Shown: piece by piece, positions 25,152 through 33,940 of the stretch
Layout: each line of letters opens with the position of its first letter
Numbering within the stretch: the first letter of the stretch is position 1
From: an uncultured Pelagibacteraceae bacterium
Lineage (GTDB): Bacteria; Pseudomonadota; Alphaproteobacteria; Pelagibacterales; Pelagibacteraceae
Direction: 5' to 3'
Assembly (NCBI GenBank): GCA_902617975.1
Contig: CACMYV010000002.1
Coordinates: forward strand, 62,001-126,000
Length of the DNA: 64,000 nt
Program-made: the position numbers and the translations under genes
Notes under the pieces: model-generated
Told to the model about the DNA's origin: nothing
The model's database searches: none
The model's input: only the letters and a program-made list of their open reading frames with translations

Positions 25152-26831
25152 ATGTCAAAATCAGATATCCAAATTGCACGAGAAGCAAAAATGAAACCCA
25201 TAAATGAGATTTTGGGTAAAATTAATGTTCCAGACGAACCAAGTGCTTTTAGCCCTATGGGACGTCATATTGCTAAAATAAATTTAGAATATTTAGATAG
25301 TTTGAAAGATAAACAAAATGGAAAATTAATTTTAGTTACTGCTATTACACCAACTCCTGCTGGAGAGGGAAAGACAACTACGTCAGTTGGCTTAAATGAT
25401 GGATTAAATAAAATCGGTAAAAATTCTATAGTGTGTTTACGTGAACCTAGTTTAGGCCCTTCATTTGGAATGAAAGGTGGAGCAGCAGGAGGAGGATATG
25501 CTCAAGTTGTTCCAATGGAACAAATCAATTTACATTTTACGGGAGACTTCCATGCAATTACATCTGCTCACAACTTATTGTCAGCGTTAATTGATAATCA
25601 TATTTATTGGGGAAATAAATTAAACATAGATGTAAGAAGAGTAGTTTGGAGAAGAGTTATGGATATGAATGATAGGTCTTTAAGATCTATCAATATTAAT
25701 TTAGGTGGAATTGCAAATGGTTTTCCAAGAGAAGATGGTTTTGATATTACAGTAGCATCAGAGATAATGGCAATCTTTTGCTTAGCTAATGATCTTGAAG
25801 ATTTGGAAAAGAGAATAGGTAATATTACAGTTGCTTATACTAGAGATAGAAAGCCTATTTTTGCAAAAGATTTAAATGCTCATGGACCAATGACTGTTTT
25901 GTTAAAAGAAGCAATTAGACCTAATGTAACTCAAACTTTAGAAAATAATCCTGCCATTATTCATGGTGGTCCTTTTGCGAATATTGCTCATGGATGTAAC
26001 TCTGTAATAGCAACTAAAGCAGGTTTAAAACTAGCTGATTATGTTGTAACTGAAGCTGGATTTGGAGCAGACCTAGGAGCAGAAAAATTTCTAGATATTA
26101 AATGTAGAAAATCAAATTTAAAACCTGAGTGTGTAGTTATTGTTGCAACAATTAGAGCATTAAAAATGCACGGTGGTGTAGCTAAAGATGATTTAAAAAA
26201 TGAAAATGTAGACGCGTTAAAGAAAGGTTTAGTAAATTTAGAAAGACACATTGAAAATGTAAAAAAATTTGGTTTACCGGTAGCGGTTGCTGTTAATCAT
26301 TTTGTTGCTGATACTGATAATGAAGTAAAAGAGTTAATAAATGCTTGTGATAATATGGGAGTTAAAGCTACTTTATGTACTCATTGGTCAAATGGTGGTG
26401 AGGGAACAAAAGAACTTGCCACTCATATTGTAGATTTAATTGATCAAAAACAAGCAAATTTTAAATTTTTATATGATGAAAAAACACCTTTACTAAAGAA
26501 AGTTGAAATTGTTGCAAAAGAAATATACCGAGCAAACGAAGTTGTTGTTGACAGTAAAATAAAAGATCAATTAAAATCTTTTGAAGAAGCGGGTTATGGA
26601 AATTTACCGATATGTGTAGCCAAAACACAATATAGTTTTTCTACTGATCCAAATGCAAAAGGTGCTCCAACAGGCCATTCATTACCAATTAGAGAAGTAA
26701 GATTATCTTCAGGTGCAGAATTTATTGTTGTTATATGCGGAGCCATCATGACAATGCCTGGACTTCCACGAGTTCCTGCAGCAGACTCTATTAAGCTTAA
26801 TGAAAAAGGTGAAATAGAAGGCTTGTTCTAA
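25152..26831 (+). CDS. fhs: Formate-tetrahydrofolate ligase
   Basis: A 559-residue enzyme of full family length. The Walker-A-like T-P-A-G-E-G-K-T-T loop (about residues 70-78), the [17 protein letters not shown] block and E-A-G-F-G-A-D-L-G are diagnostic. It makes 10-formyl-THF from formate, THF and ATP, or runs backwards to gain ATP from formyl-THF. Next to the methyl-oxidising sox-type operon it lets C1 units be burned for energy or used for purines. Its stop overlaps the convergent amidotransferase gene by four bases. Confidence 0.97.
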   Translation: MSKSDIQIAREAKMKPINEILGKINVPDEPSAFSPMGRHIAKINLEYLDSLKDKQNGKLILVTAITPTPAGEGKTTTSVGLNDGLNKIGKNSIVCLREPSLGPSFGMKGGAAGGGYAQVVPMEQINLHFTGDFHAITSAHNLLSALIDNHIYWGNKLNIDVRRVVWRRVMDMNDRSLRSININLGGIANGFPREDGFDITVASEIMAIFCLANDLEDLEKRIGNITVAYTRDRKPIFAKDLNAHGPMTVLLKEAIRPNVTQTLENNPAIIHGGPFANIAHGCNSVIATKAGLKLADYVVTEAGFGADLGAEKFLDIKCRKSNLKPECVVIVATIRALKMHGGVAKDDLKNENVDALKKGLVNLERHIENVKKFGLPVAVAVNHFVADTDNEVKELINACDNMGVKATLCTHWSNGGEGTKELATHIVDLIDQKQANFKFLYDEKTPLLKKVEIVAKEIYRANEVVVDSKIKDQLKSFEEAGYGNLPICVAKTQYSFSTDPNAKGAPTGHSLPIREVRLSSGAEFIVVICGAIMTMPGLPRVPAADSIKLNEKGEIEGLF

Positions 26832-27610
26832 TTTAAATTATTTAGCCAATTTTCTAATTCTCTCATCCTTGCATCTTTATTTGAAATTTTATTTTCATCT
26901 TCTATAATTTTTACATGAGAGTCTATTTCCATTTGGTCAATAAATGCTTTTTTTTCTAAAAGTCGATCTCTCCTAAAATGAATTAAGCTTATCATTTTGG
27001 CATAAGTTATCTCTGGGTGATATTGTATTCCCCATACATTCGTTGAACCAACATTAAAATTTATACCCATGACTTTATTTATTGGATTTGATGAAAGTAA
27101 TGTAGAGCCCTCAGGTAATTTTACAACTTCATCAAAATTAAATGCAGGGGTATTAAATTTTTTATTTTTATTTTTATAAAGCGGATGTTTAAGACCATTT
27201 TCGTTTATTTCTATGTCGTGAGCTATTCCCCTGTGAGCGCCATTAGGGCATTTCTTTACTTCACCACCAGCAACGGTCACAGCAACTTGCATTCCCCAAC
27301 ATATTGCGAATATATTTTTTATATTCTTTTGACATTCCCTCATAAAGTTTAATTGTCTTCTTATTTCTGGAGTATCATTGTAAATATTTAAACTACTACC
27401 ACCCCATATCATTCCATGATATTTAGTTAAATCTTTAGCTACTTCATTAATATTTTCATCTGATGAAGGATTAACAACATCAATATCTAATTGATCTGTA
27501 AAATAACTAATACTGTCTTTTAAACTTTCAGTATGAGTTTTAATTCCACCATCAGTAAAGCTTTGATTTTCTTCTCTAAGGTTACCTTCAACTATCAGAA
27601 TTCTTTTCAT
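26828..27610 (-). CDS. Class I glutamine amidotransferase-like protein
   Basis: A 260-residue class I glutamine amidotransferase. The nucleophile is C104 in F-A-I-C-W-G-M-Q, and the His-Glu pair is in W-G-I-Q-Y-H-P-E near residue 212. It resembles GMP-synthase-like stand-alone amidotransferases. No ammonia-accepting synthetase subunit lies beside it, so it may hydrolyse a gamma-glutamyl compound or serve a distant partner. It starts at the stop of the iron alcohol dehydrogenase gene. Given the gamma-glutamylmethylamide pathway in this window, a gamma-glutamyl hydrolase role deserves attention, but this is inference. Confidence 0.85.
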   Translation of the reverse strand: MKRILIVEGNLREENQSFTDGGIKTHTESLKDSISYFTDQLDIDVVNPSSDENINEVAKDLTKYHGMIWGGSSLNIYNDTPEIRRQLNFMRECQKNIKNIFAICWGMQVAVTVAGGEVKKCPNGAHRGIAHDIEINENGLKHPLYKNKNKKFNTPAFNFDEVVKLPEGSTLLSSNPINKVMGINFNVGSTNVWGIQYHPEITYAKMISLIHFRRDRLLEKKAFIDQMEIDSHVKIIEDENKISNKDARMRELENWLNNLN

Positions 27611-28767
27611 TAAAATAATTTACCTGAAATACTATGTTCATAAAGTGCTTTCATGTCATCTTTGCTCATTGTTCTTGGATTGGTAGAAGTTGAAGGATCT
27701 TCTAATGCCATAACTGATAACTGCTCTAAATTTATTTTATTTACATCAACAATTTCTGATAATTTATGCGGTATATTTAATTCTTTTCTTAGTTCTAAAA
27801 TCCACTTTAAAAAACTATCAAAACTTTTATCGAGTTTGAGATAATCACATATAGAAATTATCCTTTTTTCAATCATATCTTTGTTAAAAGTTAATACATA
27901 AGGCATAAAGATAGCATTTGATAAACCGTGGTGAACATTAAATTGTGCATTAATAGGGTGGCTTAAAGAATGAATAGCACCAAGCCCTTTTTGAAAAGCG
28001 GTAGAACCCATGCTAGCTGAAGCTAATAATTCTGCTCTAGCATTTAAATCTTTACCGTTCTTAACTGCTTTAATTAATGAGTTTTTAATTAACTTCATTC
28101 CCTCAATCGCAATTCCATCAGCCATCGGGTGAAATCCAGGCGCACAAAAAGCTTCTAAATTGTGTGCCAAAGCATCCATGCCTGTCGCTGCAGTCAATCT
28201 TGGAGAAAGATCTAAAGTTAAATTAGGATCTAAAATTACAATTGAAGGTAAAAATTTCGGGTGGAAAATAATTTTTTTTATACCTGTTTGTTTATTGATT
28301 ATAGCTGATGCTCTTCCAGTTTCTGATCCTGTCCCTGCTGTAGTGGGTACAGCAATGATCGGTGCAATGTTAGTTTCATCTGCTCTTTTCCAATAATCAC
28401 CTATATCTTCAAAATCCCATAATGGTCTAGACTGTCCTGTCATAAAAGCAATAGCTTTACCTACATCAAGACCGCTGCCACCACCAAATGCAATAACTCC
28501 ATCACAACCTAATTTTTTAAACTCCCCCACTCCCTCTTCCACATTCTCGCCTACAGGATTACCTGAAAAATTTGAAAAAACTTGAAGATGATTAAAGGTT
28601 TTTTTTAAATCTAAAATAATATCTTGAACCATTTTTAGATTAATTAAATCCTTATCTGTGACAAATAATGGTTTATTAATTTTCAAATTTTTACATGCTA
28701 TGCTTAAATCTTGAATTCTGTTCTCTCCAACCCAAATTGTAGTAGGATAATTCCAATTAGTTTTCAT
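27610..28767 (-). CDS. Iron-containing alcohol dehydrogenase (group III)
   Basis: A 385-residue iron-type alcohol dehydrogenase. F-G-G-G-S-G-L-D-V-G-K (near residues 96-106) binds NAD(P), T-T-A-G-T-G-S-E follows, and metal ligands lie in D-A-L-A-H-N-L-E-A (Asp and His) and in G-A-I-H-S-L-S-H-P-I and V-H-H-G. Such enzymes reduce aldehydes or oxidise primary alcohols, and in SAR11 an iron alcohol dehydrogenase has been discussed for methanol and short-alcohol oxidation. Here it could also reduce formaldehyde released by amine demethylation. It is divergent from tmm, 76 bases away. Confidence 0.93.
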   Translation of the reverse strand: MKTNWNYPTTIWVGENRIQDLSIACKNLKINKPLFVTDKDLINLKMVQDIILDLKKTFNHLQVFSNFSGNPVGENVEEGVGEFKKLGCDGVIAFGGGSGLDVGKAIAFMTGQSRPLWDFEDIGDYWKRADETNIAPIIAVPTTAGTGSETGRASAIINKQTGIKKIIFHPKFLPSIVILDPNLTLDLSPRLTAATGMDALAHNLEAFCAPGFHPMADGIAIEGMKLIKNSLIKAVKNGKDLNARAELLASASMGSTAFQKGLGAIHSLSHPINAQFNVHHGLSNAIFMPYVLTFNKDMIEKRIISICDYLKLDKSFDSFLKWILELRKELNIPHKLSEIVDVNKINLEQLSVMALEDPSTSTNPRTMSKDDMKALYEHSISGKLF

Positions 28768-28843
28768 ATTAAAATAATATTTAATTTTTCTATTTTTCTT
28801 AGTACAATATATTTATAATTTTAATTGTAGAGGAAAAATTATC

Positions 28844-30178
28844 ATGACTAAAGTCGCTATTATCGGTGCTGGACCTTGTGGATTGTCAATTCTGAGGGCT
28901 TTTGAACATGCCGAGAAAAAAGGAGACAAAATACCTGAAATAGTTTGCTTTGAAAAACAAAGTGATTGGGGAGGTCTTTGGAATTATAGCTGGAGAACGG
29001 GATCTGACCAATATGGAGATCCAGTTCATAATAGTATGTATAGATATCTTTGGTCAAATGGACCTAAAGAGTGTCTTGAATTTGCAGATTATTCTTTTGA
29101 TGAACATTTTGGAAAGCCAATTCCTTCTTTCCCACCTAGAGAAGTACTTTATGATTATATCACTAGTAGAGTAAGTAAAGGAAATTTAAGAAATAAAATT
29201 AAATTTAATACAAGAGTAGTTAATACAGTTTTTAAATCAGACAAATTTGAAGTTAGCTATCAAGATAAAGAAAATGATAAAATTTTAACTGATCATTTTG
29301 ATTACGTTGTAGTGTCCACTGGTCATTTTTCAGTTCCTTTTATACCTGAATATAAAGGTATGAGTTCATTTCCTGGAAGAATAATGCACTCACATGATTT
29401 TAGAGATGCAGAAGAATTTAGAGGAAAAAATATTATAGTTTTAGGAAGCAGTTATTCCGCTGAGGATATTGCGCTTCAATGCAATAAATATGGAGCAAAA
29501 AGTGTAACAATTGGCTACAGGCATAATCCTATGGGTTTTAAATGGCCTGAAGGAATGAAGGAAGTATTCTATTTAGATAGATTAGAGGGAAAAAAAGCAA
29601 TTTTTAAAGATGGCACGGAACAGGATGCAGATGTAATAATACTATGTACTGGTTACCTACATCATTTTCCTTTCTTGGAAGAAAATTTAAAACTTAAAAC
29701 AAGAAACAGACTTTATCCTCCAAAATTATACAAAGGTGTTGTTTGGCAAGATAATCACAAACTTTTGTATCTAGGAATGCAAGATCAGTTTCATACATTC
29801 AATATGTTTGATTGCCAAGCTTGGTACGCAAGAGATGTTATAATGGGGAAAATAAATATACCAAATGGAGGGGATATTGAAAAAGATATTAATAAATGGG
29901 TTGCTTTAGAAGAAAAACTAGAAAATCCTGATCAGATGATTGATTTTCAGACTGAATACACAAAAGAATTACATGAGATGTCAGATTATCCAAAAATAGA
30001 TTTTGAACTAATCAGAAAACATTTTAAAGAATGGGAACATCATAAGGTTGAAGATATATCAACGTATAGAAATAAATCTTTTTCATCTCCAGTAACAGGG
30101 TCAGTAGCTCCTGTTCATCATACAGCTTGGGCAAAAGCAATGGACGACTCCTCTGAAACATTTCTAAATAAAAACTAA
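28844..30178 (+). CDS. tmm: Trimethylamine monooxygenase (flavin-containing monooxygenase)
   Basis: A 444-residue flavin-containing monooxygenase closely matching the marine Tmm family. G-A-G-P-C-G at residues 8-13 binds FAD, the FMO signature appears as F-P-G-R-I-M-H-S-H-D-F, and G-S-S-Y-S-A-E-D is the NADPH motif. The G-L-W-N-Y-S-W-R-T-G and D-P-V-H-N-S-M-Y-R-Y-L-W segments are characteristic. It oxidises trimethylamine to TMAO with NADPH and oxygen, and can oxidise dimethylsulfide to DMSO. Together with tmoXVW and tdm it opens the methylated-amine route. It is divergent from the iron alcohol dehydrogenase and converges with the GH63-like gene. Confidence 0.95.
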   Translation: MTKVAIIGAGPCGLSILRAFEHAEKKGDKIPEIVCFEKQSDWGGLWNYSWRTGSDQYGDPVHNSMYRYLWSNGPKECLEFADYSFDEHFGKPIPSFPPREVLYDYITSRVSKGNLRNKIKFNTRVVNTVFKSDKFEVSYQDKENDKILTDHFDYVVVSTGHFSVPFIPEYKGMSSFPGRIMHSHDFRDAEEFRGKNIIVLGSSYSAEDIALQCNKYGAKSVTIGYRHNPMGFKWPEGMKEVFYLDRLEGKKAIFKDGTEQDADVIILCTGYLHHFPFLEENLKLKTRNRLYPPKLYKGVVWQDNHKLLYLGMQDQFHTFNMFDCQAWYARDVIMGKINIPNGGDIEKDINKWVALEEKLENPDQMIDFQTEYTKELHEMSDYPKIDFELIRKHFKEWEHHKVEDISTYRNKSFSSPVTGSVAPVHHTAWAKAMDDSSETFLNKN

Positions 30179-30187
30179 AAATCTAAT

Positions 30188-31447
30188 CTAATTTTCTAGA
30201 ACCAGGTCTAAATATAAAGCTGCGCTCCATGAGAAATTATTTGCGCCCATAACTGATCCATCTTTATAACTGTAATATTCATGAAAACCTTTTTCTTCAA
30301 TTAATTCTAAAGTTTTTTTTTTGATTTCATTTGCATATTCTGGCTCTTTTTTAATAAGTCCTTGATAAATCAACCAATTACAATTTATCCATATTGGACC
30401 TCTCCAATATCTTTTTTCTTCAAACGAAGGATGATTTGGTTTTATTGTTGAGAAATAGTAATTGTCATTAATATTATGATTTTTTAAATTATTAATAATT
30501 TTTTTATTTAATTGATCATTTTCTAAATTTGCAAATAAAGTAAAATAATTTGTTATTGATGGAACAACGATATTCAAATTAGTTTTTAAATCTTTTGAGA
30601 CAAAATCATTAATATTATCATCATATAATTTTAATATTTGATTTTCAGTTTTGGATACGAAATTATTTAAATCATCGAAATTTAAATCTAAATTTTTAGC
30701 TAAGGTAAGTAGATCTTTATTTGCTCTCAAAAATAAAGCATTAAATCCAACATCTACTACATTAAAATCAGAAATCTCATACAATTTATGTGGATCATAC
30801 AGAACATCCCTAAATTGATCTCTTAAAGTTACATATCTATCATAATCAGTTTTTAAAGGTCTCTCATCAGAGTTTGAAACTTCAAGGTCTCTTCTTTTAT
30901 AATTAAGGTCTTTATCTACTTTGATATTGCTCATTGGCTGATCCCAAATTGGAGAATTATCATACCCACTTTCCCAAGGATGTAATATGGATACAAGGCC
31001 CGTTTTATTAGGATCTCTGAATTTTATGAACCAATCATGATAATTTTTAATTTTTTTGATTACTTTAATTATCCTTGAGTTTTGATCATTATTTAATTTA
31101 TTTTTTTCAACAATTTTTCTCAAAATACTGGCTAAAACTGGTGGCTGAGTAATACCAGAAGAAGGTATATTTTTTCCACATTGCCAAGTTGTGTGATTTG
31201 GAAAATAAGATGTGTCTTTTTCATGAAAAAGAATGTGGGGTACCATACCATCGTCCCACTGACCATTAAGCAAAGTTTCAATTTCTATAATTGAAAAATC
31301 TAAATTAAAGTAAGAATAGCCAAGAGCTATAAAAGCTGAATCCCAATTCCATTGAGCAGGATATAATTTGTTATTAGTAGGAAGTGTGTAGCCATTTTTT
31401 CTGTTGCCTAATAATATTTTTTTTGCCTCTTCTACTTTATTTTGCAT
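30188..31447 (-). CDS. GH63-like glycoside hydrolase (mannosyl/glucosylglycerate hydrolase-type)
   Basis: A 419-residue (alpha/alpha)6-barrel glycosidase. Q-W-N-W-D-S-A-F-I-A-L-G (about residues 27-38), W-D-D-G-M-V-P-H-I and H-P-W-E-S-G-Y-D-N-S-P-I-W-D are the hallmark blocks of the GH63-type mannosylglycerate and glucosylglycerate hydrolases, and W-R-G-P-I-W-I-N-C-N-W-L and G-F-H-E-Y-Y close the active site. No signal peptide is seen, so it acts in the cytoplasm on imported sugar. It ends the ABC transporter operon. Its natural substrate is probably a glycosylated glycerol or glycerate, compatible solutes of marine algae and cyanobacteria; trehalose-like sugars are an alternative. Confidence 0.85.
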   Translation of the reverse strand: MQNKVEEAKKILLGNRKNGYTLPTNNKLYPAQWNWDSAFIALGYSYFNLDFSIIEIETLLNGQWDDGMVPHILFHEKDTSYFPNHTTWQCGKNIPSSGITQPPVLASILRKIVEKNKLNNDQNSRIIKVIKKIKNYHDWFIKFRDPNKTGLVSILHPWESGYDNSPIWDQPMSNIKVDKDLNYKRRDLEVSNSDERPLKTDYDRYVTLRDQFRDVLYDPHKLYEISDFNVVDVGFNALFLRANKDLLTLAKNLDLNFDDLNNFVSKTENQILKLYDDNINDFVSKDLKTNLNIVVPSITNYFTLFANLENDQLNKKIINNLKNHNINDNYYFSTIKPNHPSFEEKRYWRGPIWINCNWLIYQGLIKKEPEYANEIKKKTLELIEEKGFHEYYSYKDGSVMGANNFSWSAALYLDLVLEN

Positions 31448-32640
31448 TATCCTTTAACGCTTCCTGCAGTAAGACCACTTACTAAATATTTTTCAAAATA
31501 AACAAAAATTATTAAAATAGGCAAAGTTACTACTACAGACCCTGCCATCAAATATTGTCTAGGTGTTTCAGCTCCAACATTCAGAAACTGAATAGCTCTT
31601 GATAATGTGAATGTATTTGGCCGGTCTAAAAACATTAATGAAAACAAAAATTCATTCCAAGCTATCATAAATACATACAAAGCTACTGATGATATTGCGG
31701 GTAAACTAAGTGGGAGTATAATTTTAAAAATTATACCAAGCCAATTTTGACCATCTATTATCCCTGCTTCTTCTAATTCTTTTGGTATACTTTTAAAGTA
31801 ACCTTGCAGCATATAAATTGCTACAGGCAAGGTTGTAGCTGTATAAACTATTAGTAAACCCTCAATAGAATTTCTTAAACCAAGTTGACTAAAAATTGTG
31901 TACAAAGGTATCACTAAAACTATCGCTGGAAACAAATAAATTATCAATATGGATGTTGATAAAAAATTTTTTCCAAAGAAATTAAGTCTTGCAACAGCGT
32001 AAGCAGCTGGTATTGCAAATATTAATGTTATAATGACTGTGCCTAAGGAGACTATTGTGCTCGTTAGCATATATCTTCCAAAATTATAATCTTTGAATAC
32101 TATAAAATAAGATTTGAACAACTCTGGCAATCCTTGTGCAAAATTAATACTAAAGTCTAAGGGGTTCAATAATAATAATGCTTGTGTTTTAAAGCTTGTA
32201 ACTAACATCATGTAAAAAGGGAAAAGAATTACAAAAGAAAACAGCGTAATACCAAATAATGTTAAAAAATTAAAGAATAATTTTTGAGACGAATGATTTT
32301 TTGACAAAAAGTTTTTGTCGTAGTTTTTTATGTTATTGAAAAAAAATAATGAAATTAAGAATATGCCAAAACTGTACCAAATAGGTAAATTTATTGAGAT
32401 GAAATAATCAAAGATAGAAAATAAAAGTGCAAGTGTAGTAATTTTAATATTTAAATTAAATTTTTTTCCAATAAGAAGATTTATTACACATAGAATTATT
32501 CCAAAGGTAAATAATTTATTAAAATTGAAATTTGTTAATTCAATTCCTTGTAATGTAACTAAGATTTTCCAAATACAAATTAATGAAAACAAAAACAAAG
32601 AAGAGATAAGGCAATAAGTAAATATATTTTTAATTTTCAT
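31447..32640 (-). CDS. Carbohydrate ABC transporter permease, MalG/UgpE type, with N-terminal membrane extension
   Basis: A 397-residue inner-membrane permease. The C-terminal 270 residues are an ordinary MalG-type domain with the E-A-G-I-I-D-G-Q-N-W-L-G-I-I-F-K-I-I-L-P-L coupling-helix motif (EAA loop). Preceding it are about 115 extra residues with roughly four hydrophobic helices (near 7-30, 42-58, 68-84 and 88-105) not found in normal MalG proteins of about 280 residues. The extension does not look like a fused known domain. The gene overlaps the stop region of the partner permease by 11 bases and the glycosidase start by one. Confidence 0.9.
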   Translation of the reverse strand: MKIKNIFTYCLISSLFLFSLICIWKILVTLQGIELTNFNFNKLFTFGIILCVINLLIGKKFNLNIKITTLALLFSIFDYFISINLPIWYSFGIFLISLFFFNNIKNYDKNFLSKNHSSQKLFFNFLTLFGITLFSFVILFPFYMMLVTSFKTQALLLLNPLDFSINFAQGLPELFKSYFIVFKDYNFGRYMLTSTIVSLGTVIITLIFAIPAAYAVARLNFFGKNFLSTSILIIYLFPAIVLVIPLYTIFSQLGLRNSIEGLLIVYTATTLPVAIYMLQGYFKSIPKELEEAGIIDGQNWLGIIFKIILPLSLPAISSVALYVFMIAWNEFLFSLMFLDRPNTFTLSRAIQFLNVGAETPRQYLMAGSVVVTLPILIIFVYFEKYLVSGLTAGSVKG

Positions 32641-33889
32641 CAGCTCTTTTTCCTAAAAGTTTAAAATAAATAAACATAAAAATTAATAGAAACGCTACAA
32701 TCACAATAGAAACTGCAGAACCCATACCTATATCCCCGATTGAAAAACCTTGTTGATATACATTTATTGGCAATGTTCTTGTGCCTGATGCCCCACCAGT
32801 GAGTAAGAAGATGTCTTCAAATTTATTAAAATTCCAAATAAATCTAATCATAAATAAAATTGAAATCACTGCTAATATCTGGGGCAAAGTAATATTAAGA
32901 AATTTTTGGATAGGATTTGCACCATCAACATCAGCTGCTTCATACAACTCTTTTGGAACTGCTTGAAGACGAGCAAGAATAAATAAAAATGCTAGAGGAA
33001 AATATCTCCAAATTTCAAAAATAATTACAGTTGTTAATGCTAACCTTAATTTAAAATCAAAACCAAGTATGTTTAAAGTTACGTATTTTTGTCCTAGTAA
33101 ATTTATTGGTCCTTCAATAATTTGATAATTAATTAATAAATTATTTAAAGTTCCACTTGTTGGATCAAGTAAAAGTTCCCAGGTATAAGCAAGAGCAACT
33201 ACTGGTGCAACATAAGGAAACAACAAGACACTTCTCATAAATGTTCTTCCGAAAAATTTTTGATTTACCATTTGTGCTGCCAAAATTCCAAAAACTATTG
33301 CACCTATTGTTCCAAAAAAAGTGTAATAAAAAGTTGTTGATAATAGATCTATAAATGCTTTGTCTTTGATTACTTTTTTGAAATTATTTAAAGTAAATTC
33401 ATAAGTTAATAATATATTTTGTGACTTACCTGATAGTTTAGGTTTATAAGATTTTATTTCCTTCTTTGAAATTTCTTGATTATTAGTATTTTGAAAAACT
33501 ATTTCTAAATTTTCTCGGTATTTTTTTGGCCAATTACCTAATTTACACATAAGTAAATTTGATTTAAATTGACATCTATTATCTAAATTTGTTGGTTCGA
33601 GATTGTCTGGATATTTATCTTTAAATTTTACATTAGTAATTTCTTGTGTAAGAGAACTATTTCTTAATTTATAAATTATTTTTATTTGAGTTGGATTATC
33701 GTTAATTGATTTTACTAATTTTTTTGCTCTTGGTTCAGGAATTCTTAAATCTTTAAGTTCTACATTTTTAAAACTAATCCAAATATTTGAGAATATTGGA
33801 AATAATATTATAGAAAATACCAAAAAAACTGATGGTAATATTAAAAGATAAGCTGTTCTTTTTTCAATTTTTGCAAGTTTTGAACTCAT
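32630..33889 (-). CDS. Carbohydrate ABC transporter permease, MalF/UgpA type, with large periplasmic insert
   Basis: A 419-residue permease. Transmembrane helix 1 is at about residues 12-34, the remaining helices begin near 185, and the coupling motif is E-A-A-D-V-D-G-A-N-P. The loop between helices 1 and 2 is expanded to about 145 residues. It contains a DUF11/Ig-like pattern: K-L-R-N-S-S followed by N-V-K-F-K-D-K-Y-P-D-N-L, then C-Q-F-K-S-N-L-L-M-C-K-L-G-N-W, with two cysteines that could pair. In ordinary UgpA proteins this loop is about 40-50 residues. The insert may contact the substrate-binding protein. A terminator-like hairpin lies directly upstream. Confidence 0.9.
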   Translation of the reverse strand: MSSKLAKIEKRTAYLLILPSVFLVFSIILFPIFSNIWISFKNVELKDLRIPEPRAKKLVKSINDNPTQIKIIYKLRNSSLTQEITNVKFKDKYPDNLEPTNLDNRCQFKSNLLMCKLGNWPKKYRENLEIVFQNTNNQEISKKEIKSYKPKLSGKSQNILLTYEFTLNNFKKVIKDKAFIDLLSTTFYYTFFGTIGAIVFGILAAQMVNQKFFGRTFMRSVLLFPYVAPVVALAYTWELLLDPTSGTLNNLLINYQIIEGPINLLGQKYVTLNILGFDFKLRLALTTVIIFEIWRYFPLAFLFILARLQAVPKELYEAADVDGANPIQKFLNITLPQILAVISILFMIRFIWNFNKFEDIFLLTGGASGTRTLPINVYQQGFSIGDIGMGSAVSIVIVAFLLIFMFIYFKLLGKRADEN

Positions 33890-33890
33890 A

Positions 33891-33927
33891 AAAAAAAGCG
33901 GATAATTAATATTACCCGCTTTTTTTA
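33891..33927 (-). terminator. Intra-operon hairpin terminator between binding protein and permeases
   Basis: On the minus strand A7, GCGGG, a short AT stem, CCGC (with one mismatch) and T7 form a typical Rho-independent hairpin 13 bases after the binding-protein stop and just before the permease start. Partial read-through would give more binding protein than permease, a common arrangement in ABC operons. It is also nearly symmetric and could act on either strand. Confidence 0.8.
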
Positions 33928-33940
33928 ATTTTTTAAATTA

